From positions 813-41,732 of the forward strand of contig DBQN01000072.1 of the NCBI GenBank assembly GCA_002305255.1: a DNA stretch of 40,920 nucleotides, given 5' to 3'. A program made the position numbers and the translations under genes. The number at the start of each line of letters is the position of its first letter. Positions within the stretch are counted from its first letter, which is position 1. The notes under the pieces were generated by a model that saw only the letters and a list, made by a program, of their open reading frames with translations, had not been told where the DNA came from and did no database searches. Shown here piece after piece: positions 22,438 to 30,378 of this stretch. The stretch comes from Firmicutes bacterium UBA1393. Lineage in GTDB: Bacteria > Bacillota > DTU025.

Positions 22438-23258
22438 TAGCCATGGCCATCACGAAGCGTGCGTCTGCGAGAAGAACGGTGATACAGGCGGCGTCGGCAG
22501 CCATCGTCAACTCAGGGCTTCCTGCGCTCAAGGCATGCCCCTTTCCCGGGCTCAACTGCTACGCCTGCCCTCTGGCGTCCATGGCGTGCCCCATGGGGTC
22601 ACTCCAGAACTTCCTAGTTCTCCGAAGGGTGCCCATCGCCCTCGTTGGCCTGTTCGCGGCCGTCGGGGGAGTAGTGGGCCGCGCCGTGTGCGGCTGGGCT
22701 TGCCCATTCGGTTTCATCCAGGACCTGCTGGCACGCATCGGCCCGCGCCGGAAGCTGCTACCCACCCAGAAGGGTTCCTGGATGAGATACGCCATGCTTA
22801 TCCTCGTGGCGCTCATTGCGACCTACGCAGTAGGCGCCCCCCTGTTCTGCAAGATATGTCCGGCAGGTGCCCTTGAGGCAGGCATACCGCAGGTGATCCT
22901 CAGGCCCGGCCTTCGCAGTCTCATCGGAGTGCTCTTCTGGGCCAAGATCGTCTCGTTGGTCCTGCTCGTGGCTGCCGCCATCTTGATCAAACGACCCTTC
23001 TGCAGGTTTCTGTGCCCCCTCGGGGCGGTGTATTCGCCCTTCAACAAGGTCAGCCTCATGAGGCTGGAGGTAGACGATACCACTTGCACCAGGTGCGACG
23101 GCTGCAAGCGCGTCTGCCCGGTTGATCTTGCCGTGTACGAACATCCGAACTCCGATTCGTGCATCAGGTGCCTCGAATGCACGCGATGCCCATCGGTGAG
23201 TGTGACATGGGCGCACCGCTCGGCGCCGACTAGCCCCGTCCGCACGGTGGAACACTAG
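22434..23258 (+). CDS. NapH/NosR-like 4Fe-4S membrane protein
   Basis: The 274-aa protein has about four or five membrane helices and many cysteines. N-terminal cysteines are 35, 42, 45 and 52 (ACPFPGLNC, YACPLASMAC). Membrane-loop motifs are CGWACPFGF, FCKICPAG and FCRFLCPLGAVY, typical of NapH/NosR/CcoG-type polyferredoxins. The C-terminal ferredoxin region has Cys218/221/224/228 in standard CxxCxxCxxxCP form, then Cys243/246/249/252, whose last gap is one residue short. It probably moves electrons across the membrane between cytoplasmic donors and the exported redoxin. GTG 22434 is chosen for its 4-nt GTGA overlap; ATG 22443 is the alternative. Confidence 0.85.
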   Translation: MIAMAITKRASARRTVIQAASAAIVNSGLPALKACPFPGLNCYACPLASMACPMGSLQNFLVLRRVPIALVGLFAAVGGVVGRAVCGWACPFGFIQDLLARIGPRRKLLPTQKGSWMRYAMLILVALIATYAVGAPLFCKICPAGALEAGIPQVILRPGLRSLIGVLFWAKIVSLVLLVAAAILIKRPFCRFLCPLGAVYSPFNKVSLMRLEVDDTTCTRCDGCKRVCPVDLAVYEHPNSDSCIRCLECTRCPSVSVTWAHRSAPTSPVRTVEH

Positions 23259-23295
23259 ACAGCAGCAACTCATCCATCGAAGGGAGTGTTCTGCG

Positions 23296-24396
23296 CTGTC
23301 TCAACTAGGGGTAGGCGTCATCGGAACGGGATTGGCCTTCGAGCGGCTTCACCTGCCTGTCTACAAGCGCCTTAAGGATGAATACCGCATCGTCGCACTG
23401 TGCGACCAGGAGATAGACAAGGCCAGGCGCTATCAGCAAGAGCTGCAGCTTTCAGACGACCAGATATATCGAGACTGGCGGCCGATGGTGGCCAGGGACG
23501 ACGTAGATGTCATCGACATTATGGTGCCCATCGAACTCAACTTCGCCATGACCGGGGCAGTGGCCCGGGCCATCGCGGGCTCGCGCAAGGGCATAATCTG
23601 CGAAAAGCCCCTCGGTGCGAACCTTGCGGAGGCCGCGGCCGCCCGTGAGTTGCCTTCCGAGTGCGGCGTGCCGATTATGATCGCCGAGAACCGACGCTAC
23701 AGCGATGAGACAAACATCATCCGCGACATGGTCAGAACAGGTCGCATCGGCCACGTAGAGTTCTTCACGTACAGCCGCAGCACAGACTTTCCAAACAGGA
23801 TGAACAAGGATGACTTCGCAGCCACGGAGTGGAGGCAGCGGCCTGATTACCCCGGCGGAGCCATCACGGATGAGGCGGTTCACGACATCGCCGCCATCCG
23901 CCACGTGTTCGGTTCCATCGAGAGCATACACTGCCTGGGCCGCCCGCTGACTGCGGACTTTTCGCCGTACAGCGCCATCCTGGTGAACCTGGCATTCGCA
24001 AGCGGCGTCATAGGCCAGTTCAGCTTCTACTGCGCCGGCCGAGAGCCGTTGAGGCCCCTGTCGGGGTGGCGGATATTCGGAAGCAACGGCATGATATACC
24101 TCGAGGAGCCTGATTGCGGGCGCATAGTGGTGTCAGGCGCAGACGGAGCAGTGGAAACCCTGACTTACCAGGCCGGCAGCGGGTTCTACAACGAGCTTCT
24201 GAACTTCGCGAAGGCTCTGGGCGGTCAGGAACCCGTGAGCGTTCCGCCTGAAATGGAGTTCGGCGACCTCAAGACCATCCACGACATACTGCAGTCGGTG
24301 TCATCAGGCGAAGTGGTAAGGGTAGACCAGACGCCCGATTACACCCCCAGCTACCAGGCAGCCGATGCAGGGGCGGAGCGCGGTTACATGCAGTGA
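23296..24396 (+). CDS. Gfo/Idh/MocA family NAD(P)-dependent oxidoreductase, probable CTG start
   Basis: The 366-aa protein has an N-terminal Rossmann fold and a C-terminal alpha/beta domain. The dinucleotide motif GVGVIGTGLAF lies upstream of the first conventional in-frame start (TTG 23332). No ATG, GTG or TTG occurs in frame between the stop at 23203 and that codon. CTG 23296, 9 nt after AGGGAG (23281-23286), restores a full family N-terminus (SQLGVGVIG). Other landmarks are CEKPLGANLAEA with the conserved EKP lysine, and GGAITDEAVHDIAAIRHVFG with the catalytic-region Asp and His. Members oxidise sugars, inositols or related alcohols; the specific substrate is unknown. A sugar-isomerase-like gene follows. 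Confidence 0.85.
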   Translation: MSQLGVGVIGTGLAFERLHLPVYKRLKDEYRIVALCDQEIDKARRYQQELQLSDDQIYRDWRPMVARDDVDVIDIMVPIELNFAMTGAVARAIAGSRKGIICEKPLGANLAEAAAARELPSECGVPIMIAENRRYSDETNIIRDMVRTGRIGHVEFFTYSRSTDFPNRMNKDDFAATEWRQRPDYPGGAITDEAVHDIAAIRHVFGSIESIHCLGRPLTADFSPYSAILVNLAFASGVIGQFSFYCAGREPLRPLSGWRIFGSNGMIYLEEPDCGRIVVSGADGAVETLTYQAGSGFYNELLNFAKALGGQEPVSVPPEMEFGDLKTIHDILQSVSSGEVVRVDQTPDYTPSYQAADAGAERGYMQ

Positions 24397-24403
24397 GACC
24401 GGC

Positions 24404-24442
24404 GGCAGGGCGGCGACGCTGTAGCCATGGCCCCGTCCTGCC
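24404..24442 (+). terminator. Strong hairpin between the oxidoreductase and isomerase-like genes
   Basis: GGCAGGGCGG (24404-24413) pairs over 10 bp (one G-T) with CCGTCCTGCC (24433-24442) around a 19-nt loop, starting 8 nt after the stop codon. No T-run follows, so it may be an attenuator or 3'-end stabiliser rather than a full terminator. Confidence 0.45.
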
Positions 24443-24537
24443 GGCCCGCCGGTAGGATTCGACGCAACATTCTCGAAGTTCTGCCGTAGATGTCAAGGTG
24501 AATGTGACACCAACGATGCAGAAAGGAAGTGCAGGGT

Positions 24538-25782
24538 ATGAGAGTCGGCGTGGTGAGCGTCGCATCCATGTGGCGCGACCCCTTGGGCATCCAGGAGAGG
24601 GAAGCCAGATACCGTGCGGAGATGTCGGCAGTTGGGGCGGAGACGGGTGTGGAGTTCGAATGGCACACCCCTGATGTGTCTGCAGCCGAGCTGAGCGCTT
24701 GTGACGGGCTTGTGGTCCTCGTTCTTAGCGGAGGTACCGAAAGGCCTGCCCTGACAGCAGTCTCCAGGTGGCCGGGGCACTTCGTGCTGCTCGCTCACGG
24801 CGCTGACAACGCCCTGCCCGCCGCGCTGGAGATCCTCAGCCTGGCCCGGGGCGCAGGCGCAGGCGGCAGCCTCATTCAGGCCCGCCCCGGTTGGCACGAT
24901 GAGCTGCGCCGAACCCTGCACCTGGTGCGCACCCGGCAGATGCTGACCAGGTCAGTGCTGGGTGTCATCGGCTCGCGCGACATCGAACCAATGCCCGAAT
25001 GGGCCATGGAGACCAGAGTGCGCGAAACGTGGGGCGTCCAGCTGCGCTACATACCCATGGCTGAACTGCTGAGAGAGATCGCCGTAGTGGATGATGCGGA
25101 AGCGCGCCACATCGCCGGAGAGCTCAAGGCCGCTGCGCAGGCGTGTGTCGAGCCTAATGACGACACCATAGTCGGTTCGGCCAGGCTCTACTGCGCGCTC
25201 AAGTCCATTGTCGCTCGCCACCGGCTTTCTGCCCTGACAGTCAGGTGTTTCGACTTGCTTACTCCGGTGGGGAATACATCCTGCTATGGTATGGCGCGCC
25301 TCAATGACGAAGGCATTCCCACCGCGTGTGAGGCCGACATCGGTTCTGCCATAACAATGATGATCTCATACTACCTCACTGGAAGCCCGGGCTTCATGAC
25401 TAACCCGGCGGAGATCGATCCCGCGACGGGCAGGGTGTTCCTCGCCCATTGCACCATTCCCACGCGCATGTGTGAGTGTTTCACTCTGAGATCGCACTAC
25501 GAGTCAGGCCTGGGCGTAGGCATCGAGGGCACAGTCGGCACCGGCAGGGCAACCCTGGTCAGGGTGGGCGGGCCTGAGCTTCGCGAAGTGTACGCGGCGG
25601 CAGGCACGCTGGTTGACTTCGAGCGCCGCACAGAGCTGTGCAGGACCCAGGTGCTGATCGAGCTTGATTCCCCGTCGGAAGCTGCTAGAATTCTCAGTAG
25701 GCCATTGGGCAACCATCACATAGTCCTCAAGGGTGATCATGCCGACGTCATCAGAGACTACGCAGACTTCTACTTGAGGTGA
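24538..25782 (+). CDS. L-fucose/L-arabinose isomerase superfamily protein
   Basis: The 414-aa protein resembles the FucI/AraA-type isomerases and their uncharacterised relatives. An alpha/beta N-terminal half (VGVVSVASMW, GLVVLVLSGGT) is followed by a conserved middle with VRCFDLLTPVGNTSCYGMARLNDEGIPTACEADI; the Glu and Asp there are in the usual metal-ligand positions. The C-terminal barrel includes AHCTIPTRM and SHYESGLGVGIEGTVGTG. It is shorter than FucI (about 590 aa) and AraA (about 500 aa), so a true ketol-isomerase role is unproven. AAAGGAAG (24522-24529) lies 8 nt before ATG 24538. With the oxidoreductase it suggests sugar catabolism. Confidence 0.78.
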   Translation: MRVGVVSVASMWRDPLGIQEREARYRAEMSAVGAETGVEFEWHTPDVSAAELSACDGLVVLVLSGGTERPALTAVSRWPGHFVLLAHGADNALPAALEILSLARGAGAGGSLIQARPGWHDELRRTLHLVRTRQMLTRSVLGVIGSRDIEPMPEWAMETRVRETWGVQLRYIPMAELLREIAVVDDAEARHIAGELKAAAQACVEPNDDTIVGSARLYCALKSIVARHRLSALTVRCFDLLTPVGNTSCYGMARLNDEGIPTACEADIGSAITMMISYYLTGSPGFMTNPAEIDPATGRVFLAHCTIPTRMCECFTLRSHYESGLGVGIEGTVGTGRATLVRVGGPELREVYAAAGTLVDFERRTELCRTQVLIELDSPSEAARILSRPLGNHHIVLKGDHADVIRDYADFYLR

Positions 25783-25808
25783 GGCTCAAAGGAACGGAAG
25801 TGTAACTC

Positions 25809-27422
25809 TTGTCAGCAAAGACCACTGGCTCCATAGCCAGATTCGCCGGCGTAGTGGCGTTGGGGGCGATCCTCAGCAAGCTTCTGGGCTTTCTGCGCGA
25901 GACTGCGCTTGCGTCGCAGTTCGGCGCCACTTACGCAACTGACGCCTACTTCATGGCGATGGTAATACCTACGCTACTGCTCATGGGCGTAGGACCGGCC
26001 GTCACCACAACACTGATACCGGTGTTCGCCGACATGGACAAGAGGCGCGGCCGGAAGGCCGCCTTCTCATCGGTGAGCGTCATCATCAACGCATCTACAC
26101 TCATAGCAGCTATGGCCATGGTGGCAGGGATCCTTCTTGTCCGCCCGATAGTGTCGCTGGTGGCGCCGGGCTTTTCGGGAACAACGTATGAGCTCACGGT
26201 GAAGCTCACGGTGTTGCTCTTTCCGATTGCCGTGTTCACTGTGCTGACTCACTGTGTTACCGGCGTGCTCCAGGCTCTGGGCCTGTTCACCGTGCCGGCC
26301 ATGACGGGCATCGTGCAGAACGTCATCGTGATCACATCGATTCTGGTGTTTGGGCCGATGTACGGCATCGTCGCAGTTGCCGTAGGTACAGCCCTCGGGG
26401 CGCTGTCGATGTTCATCGTGCAGCTACCGGTGTTGCACGCAGCCGGCTACAGGCATCGAATGGTGCTGGATTGGCATGATGAGGGGCTTAGGAGCGTGGG
26501 AAGGCTCATGGGGCCCATCGTGGCGGGCACTGCGGCAAGCCAGGCAGGCACGCTGGTCATACGCACCCTCGCATCGCGTCTGCCTGAAGGAAGCATCACC
26601 TACCTCAACTACTCGCAGCGACTTGCCGCCTTGCCCAGCGGAGTGTTCGGCACGGCGCTGGTGACTGTGCTTTACCCCACTATGGCGAGGCTCTATGGTG
26701 ATGACAAGACTAGGTTCATCGACACCTTCAGACGGTCGGTGGGTGTGGTGTTCTTCACGCTTGCGCCCATGGCGGCGGGGCTCATCTTGCTTGCGTCGCC
26801 CGTGGTACGCCTGGCTTTCGAGCGGGGCGCCTTCACCCCGGAGGCCACGACTGCGACTGCTGCGTCGCTGGCTTTCCTTTCGGCGGCAGTGCCATTCACG
26901 GCCCTGTCGGACCTGGCGAACAAGGCATTCTACGCCGCTCATAACACGATCACACCTGTCGTGGTGAACCTGGCCGCAGTCGCCGCCAACGTCTGTGTCA
27001 GCCTTGCGCTGGTGGACTCCCTTGGCCATGTGGGACTCGCCATTGCGTCGGCGTTCCAGCCTCTCTTTGCGTTCTCAGTCAGCATGTGGCTGCTGAGGAG
27101 AGTCGGCGCGGGCCGGCGCGGCAGGGGCGAGGAGAGTGTTTCGCTCAGCGGAGGAGAGCGGGGCTACAGTCTCATATCGTCGGTGATCAAGTCGGGTATC
27201 TCGGCACTGGTCATGAGCGCAGTCGTGGTCTTCGTTGACCGACGGCTGTCGGCTGCATTCTCAGGATCGGGCCTGGTAGATCAGGGCATGAGGCTGGCGG
27301 TGCCGGTGGCGGTGGGCGCCGTGGTCTACTTCGTCGTTGCAGCGCTGCTCAGAAGCGGTGAGGTATCATTCGTTCTGGATGCTGTACGCAGACGTTCCGG
27401 GCGTTTGGGCCGGGGCAGATAA
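25809..27422 (+). CDS. murJ: Lipid II flippase MurJ
   Basis: The 537-aa membrane protein has about 14 helices and the MurJ/MviN hallmarks: an N-terminal SKLLGFLRETALASQFGA segment, with the conserved Arg of the cavity, then TDAYFMAMVIP and GVGPAVTTTLIPVF, and in the second half LPSGVFGTALVTVLYPTMARL. It flips the peptidoglycan precursor lipid II to the outer membrane leaflet. TTG 25809 has GGAAG 8 nt upstream. The 3' end overlaps the convergent phosphatase-superfamily gene by 57 nt. It follows the isomerase-like gene after only 26 nt, although the two share no obvious function. Confidence 0.93.
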   Translation: MSAKTTGSIARFAGVVALGAILSKLLGFLRETALASQFGATYATDAYFMAMVIPTLLLMGVGPAVTTTLIPVFADMDKRRGRKAAFSSVSVIINASTLIAAMAMVAGILLVRPIVSLVAPGFSGTTYELTVKLTVLLFPIAVFTVLTHCVTGVLQALGLFTVPAMTGIVQNVIVITSILVFGPMYGIVAVAVGTALGALSMFIVQLPVLHAAGYRHRMVLDWHDEGLRSVGRLMGPIVAGTAASQAGTLVIRTLASRLPEGSITYLNYSQRLAALPSGVFGTALVTVLYPTMARLYGDDKTRFIDTFRRSVGVVFFTLAPMAAGLILLASPVVRLAFERGAFTPEATTATAASLAFLSAAVPFTALSDLANKAFYAAHNTITPVVVNLAAVAANVCVSLALVDSLGHVGLAIASAFQPLFAFSVSMWLLRRVGAGRRGRGEESVSLSGGERGYSLISSVIKSGISALVMSAVVVFVDRRLSAAFSGSGLVDQGMRLAVPVAVGAVVYFVVAALLRSGEVSFVLDAVRRRSGRLGRGR

Positions 27423-28793
27423 GGCCTCCCAGAGCACTCTGCCCTCGGAACTCAGGGGCTGTGCGATCCCCAGTAGCTGGGAGATGGTGGGCGCGATATC
27501 GATGATGGGCGTGGGGGCGGATACCTCCACGCCCCGTTTGATTCCTGCACCGCCCATGGCCATGAACACGTTGACCGATGAGGGGTGACGCGTATCATGA
27601 TTCGCCCTGATCCCAAAGCGGATATTGCCGGATGTGAAGTGGTGGGGCGGCGTGGGCCAGATGAACATGTCGCCCGTAAGTGTGTGGGCCCCCAACGCGG
27701 TGAGCTCGTCTCTTGTCAACACTCCGCCTACGTAAGGTTGTGCGCTGAGAGAAGCCGTGAGCATTGCCATGGTGGCCTGGCTCACGCCCGGCCGAAAATG
27801 CACCTGAAGTGAGAGGCCGTTGGTCGCCATCACCACATCAGCGTTGTCAGGGGCCTGATCGCCCGTCTCGACAAGCACGGCCTTGAGGCCGGCCTTGGCG
27901 AACTCCGACACCACCTGGGGCAGACTTGTCGCGCCCCAGTATGGCGTCATGCCGTGGTCGGAAGAGAGGATGATGGCGGTGTTCTCGTAGATGCCCAGTC
28001 TCATGAGCCCATCGATGAGGGTGCCGAAGGCCGTGTCCATTCGAACAAGTTCGGCGACCATCTTCTTGCGCCAGGTCTCCTCGGTGAACGATGGAAAGGT
28101 GCCGTAGCCTATCCCATTGTGACCTGCAGCATCGAGGTCATCAGCGTAGATGGCGACGAGCTGAGGCATGGGAGCCCTTCCGGCGAGCCCGGCCTCGAAG
28201 AGCTTCAGGGTCTCGGCTACCCGGCGCTCGAACCTGCCGCCCGGCTGGACGTAGATGTCAGCCCTTCCATCTAGCATGAACTGCTGCACTGAGGCTGTGA
28301 CCAGGCCCGCTCTGCGAGCAGCGTCGACTATGGTATCGGCGTAGAAGGGCCTGCCGGACTTGGCGGCGGCGTTGGTGAGCGGGTCATAGTAGCAACCCAC
28401 GTTACCGTGGGTCGCTGGCCATGCGCCGGCAAGAGCACTGGTCTGCATGGCCGTAGTGACGCTGGGGATACCGGTGTACGCGTTGATGAAGCGCACGCCG
28501 TTGGCAACGAAACGTGAGAGACTGGGCAGGCCCAGCGGTGTCGGCGCCGCGAGATACCCGGTTTCGGGAGGCATCGCGCCTGGTCGAGTGGCCCAGTCGA
28601 AATAGTCATTGCGGAAGGCATCCCAGTTGATGTAGATGACGTACCGGGCCGGCGTGTCGGGTGATCCGGATGTCAGGAGCGTACCTGCCGATGTCGGCGT
28701 GCCTTGACGAACTGCCGGACTTGCCGGAGCCGAAGCCTGGAGTATTGCGAAGAGTGCCACAACAGCCATCAATGTCGCCGTGCGCCTGAGCAT
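27366..28793 (-). CDS. Secreted alkaline-phosphatase superfamily protein (type I phosphodiesterase/nucleotide pyrophosphatase-like)
   Basis: The 475-aa protein begins with a signal peptide (basic MLRR, hydrophobic stretch to about residue 20, then AQ/AS-type cleavage region). The mature part has the dizinc core of the superfamily: Asp in YINWDAFRND, nucleophile Thr region in TGIPSVTTAMQ, YADDLDAAGHNG (Asp and His), ILSSDHGMT (Asp-His), and a final His in RANHDTRHP. It likely hydrolyses phosphodiesters or phosphomonoesters outside the membrane; the substrate is unknown. ATG 28793 has GGAGG 6 nt upstream; an earlier in-frame ATG (28835) would place charged residues before the signal peptide. 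The 3' end overlaps murJ. Confidence 0.87.
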   Translation of the reverse strand: MLRRTATLMAVVALFAILQASAPASPAVRQGTPTSAGTLLTSGSPDTPARYVIYINWDAFRNDYFDWATRPGAMPPETGYLAAPTPLGLPSLSRFVANGVRFINAYTGIPSVTTAMQTSALAGAWPATHGNVGCYYDPLTNAAAKSGRPFYADTIVDAARRAGLVTASVQQFMLDGRADIYVQPGGRFERRVAETLKLFEAGLAGRAPMPQLVAIYADDLDAAGHNGIGYGTFPSFTEETWRKKMVAELVRMDTAFGTLIDGLMRLGIYENTAIILSSDHGMTPYWGATSLPQVVSEFAKAGLKAVLVETGDQAPDNADVVMATNGLSLQVHFRPGVSQATMAMLTASLSAQPYVGGVLTRDELTALGAHTLTGDMFIWPTPPHHFTSGNIRFGIRANHDTRHPSSVNVFMAMGGAGIKRGVEVSAPTPIIDIAPTISQLLGIAQPLSSEGRVLWEALSAPAQTPGTSAYSIQNE

Positions 28794-28922
28794 GTTCTGC
28801 CTCCGGTGTGCGTCATCTTTGGGCTCATGATACACCAGCGGCTCCTGGACGTGAGTATGGCAAGTAATGGCGCGTGCGCTCCGGGCTGCGACATAGGGCT
28901 GCAGGGAAGGGAAGGGAAGGAA

Positions 28923-28946
28923 GAAGGGCGCCCGCCGGCGCCCTTC
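28923..28946 (-). terminator. Perfect 10-bp hairpin terminator of the iron-type dehydrogenase gene
   Basis: GAAGGGCGCC (28923-28932) and GGCGCCCTTC (28937-28946) pair perfectly around a 4-nt loop, 19 nt beyond the stop codon of the leftward gene. On the minus strand the stem is followed by a pyrimidine tract (repeats of TTCCC), in line with intrinsic termination. Confidence 0.7.
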
Positions 28947-28964
28947 CTCAGATGAGGCTAACCA

Positions 28965-30263
28965 TCACTTCGTCATGTTCTTGATGGGGCCGAAGTCGCC
29001 TATTGCCGCAGCGTGGAGCAGAGGCCCCATGTATGTGTCGATGTCTTCGGCAGTCATGGCCACGGGCATGTTCCGCAGCTTCGATTCAAGCTGAGGGGTC
29101 TTTGCCGCGGCGAGCGCCCGGTCGATGTGAGCATCGCTGAAACCGGGAAGGTCCCCAAGGCGCGTCGGGAACCCCACACGGCGACTCAAAGCCTGCATGC
29201 CGCCGGCCACCGCAAGTCCCAGCTTCCGCCCGGAGAGCTTGTCAAGGTCGTCTTTGATGAAGCCATGGCGGGCATACACGGCGCCTACCACCCTGAGCTG
29301 CCGCTCGATGGCCGGGGCGAAGAACACGGTGTAGTAGGGGTTCATCACCGCGCACGCGCGGCCGTGGCTTGTGATGTCGACAAAGGAGAAGCTATTGAGG
29401 TGAGCCCCGTTCGTACCGCCCACCATGATGGCGTAGGCCCCAAGGTCGGTGCCCAGTCCGAGGTTATTGACGGCGTCGGGAGCGCCCGGTTCATCCAGAC
29501 TGCGCAGCACGCCTGAGATGATGAGGTCGATGCCTGTCTCAGCGATCTCCCTGATGAGCTCGTAGTTGGTCTCGCTGGCGCCGTAGAACACCTCGAGGCA
29601 GTGGGAGAGACCATCGAAAGCGCCGTCTAGCATCAGATCACGGGATGCACTCGCCGTCACGGAATAGTCGAAGATGGCTCTCGCCGGCGTGATCTCGCCA
29701 TCGATGATCAGCCGTTTCTGGCTCTCGAAGTAGTCAGTGACGTTCGCGTACTTAGTGAGGTGTGCCCCGGAACCTGAGGCCGTCATCACCGCGAGCATCG
29801 GGATGAGCTTGATGTCCGTATCATCCATCTTCTGCTTCACGAGGCCGGCGCCGTAATAGTGGTCGAGCTCGGGGTCGACGCCGGCGAAGGACGCGGCTAC
29901 CACTGCTGCCTTGGCCGCGTCGATGGTCGAGCCGCCGCCCACGGCGACGACGGAGTCGGGCTGGTGCTTGAGTATGTAAAGTGCTATCCGATACACATCG
30001 TCAGACGGCGAGTTCGGACGCGAGCCGGGCACGACGCCGTCATACGCTAGGGTGACTCCTGCCTCCCTTAGCGAGGCCATAACCTTGTCGACGGTAGGCC
30101 GCAGCCAGCTACTGCGGTTCGCGATGACCAGCGGGCGTTTGCCCAGTTCGAGGCAGAAGGGGCCTGCCTTAGCCAGGGAACCCGGTCCATAGGCGTAGGT
30201 GCCCGCTCTGAAGTGAGTTAGAAGCGCCCGGGCCCGGTCTTCCAGGAGTGTCGAGTGTGCCAT
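28965..30263 (-). CDS. Iron-containing (type III) alcohol dehydrogenase
   Basis: The 432-aa cytoplasmic oxidoreductase has the Fe-ADH fold. The nucleotide-binding half shows VVPGSRPNSPSDDVY and VVAVGGGSTIDAAKAA. The metal site region includes DGAFDGLSHCLEVF, GAHLNSFSF and ITSHGRACAVMNPYY, supplying the Asp and His ligands for Fe(II) or Zn(II). Length is slightly above the usual 380-400 aa. These enzymes interconvert alcohols and aldehydes or ketones with NAD(P)H; the substrate cannot be deduced. ATG 30263 has GGAGGT 7 nt upstream. The gene is divergent from the HAD phosphatase gene and ends at the hairpin 28923-28946. Confidence 0.9.
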   Translation of the reverse strand: MAHSTLLEDRARALLTHFRAGTYAYGPGSLAKAGPFCLELGKRPLVIANRSSWLRPTVDKVMASLREAGVTLAYDGVVPGSRPNSPSDDVYRIALYILKHQPDSVVAVGGGSTIDAAKAAVVAASFAGVDPELDHYYGAGLVKQKMDDTDIKLIPMLAVMTASGSGAHLTKYANVTDYFESQKRLIIDGEITPARAIFDYSVTASASRDLMLDGAFDGLSHCLEVFYGASETNYELIREIAETGIDLIISGVLRSLDEPGAPDAVNNLGLGTDLGAYAIMVGGTNGAHLNSFSFVDITSHGRACAVMNPYYTVFFAPAIERQLRVVGAVYARHGFIKDDLDKLSGRKLGLAVAGGMQALSRRVGFPTRLGDLPGFSDAHIDRALAAAKTPQLESKLRNMPVAMTAEDIDTYMGPLLHAAAIGDFGPIKNMTK

Positions 30264-30299
30264 TTGCCGAACCTCCAACCAGCAAGTGATCACGATTCC

Positions 30300-30328
30300 T
30301 TGAATAAAGTCGCAGTCAAAGGTAGAAT
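30300..30328 (+). promoter_or_regulatory. Sigma-A-type promoter of the HAD phosphatase gene
   Basis: TTGAAT (30300-30305) and TAGAAT (30323-30328) are separated by exactly 17 bp; the -10 matches the consensus at 5 of 6 positions and the -35 at 4 of 6. The predicted start near 30335 leaves a leader of about 44 nt carrying GGGAGGGG. Confidence 0.65.
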
Positions 30329-30378
30329 CACCTGTGAATGACAGAATGCCAAGCTAATCCGGGAGGGGTCGCTAAACA

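Noticed and set aside
22391..22876. 161-codon frame overlapping the NapH-like gene
   Set aside because: It lacks helices and the 4Fe-4S motifs; the overlapping frame 22434-23258 carries the full cysteine pattern.
28902..28927. Purine repeat (GGGAA units) as a possible CRISPR or satellite repeat
   Set aside because: Only a few short imperfect units; on the minus strand it is simply the pyrimidine tail of the terminator at 28923-28946.
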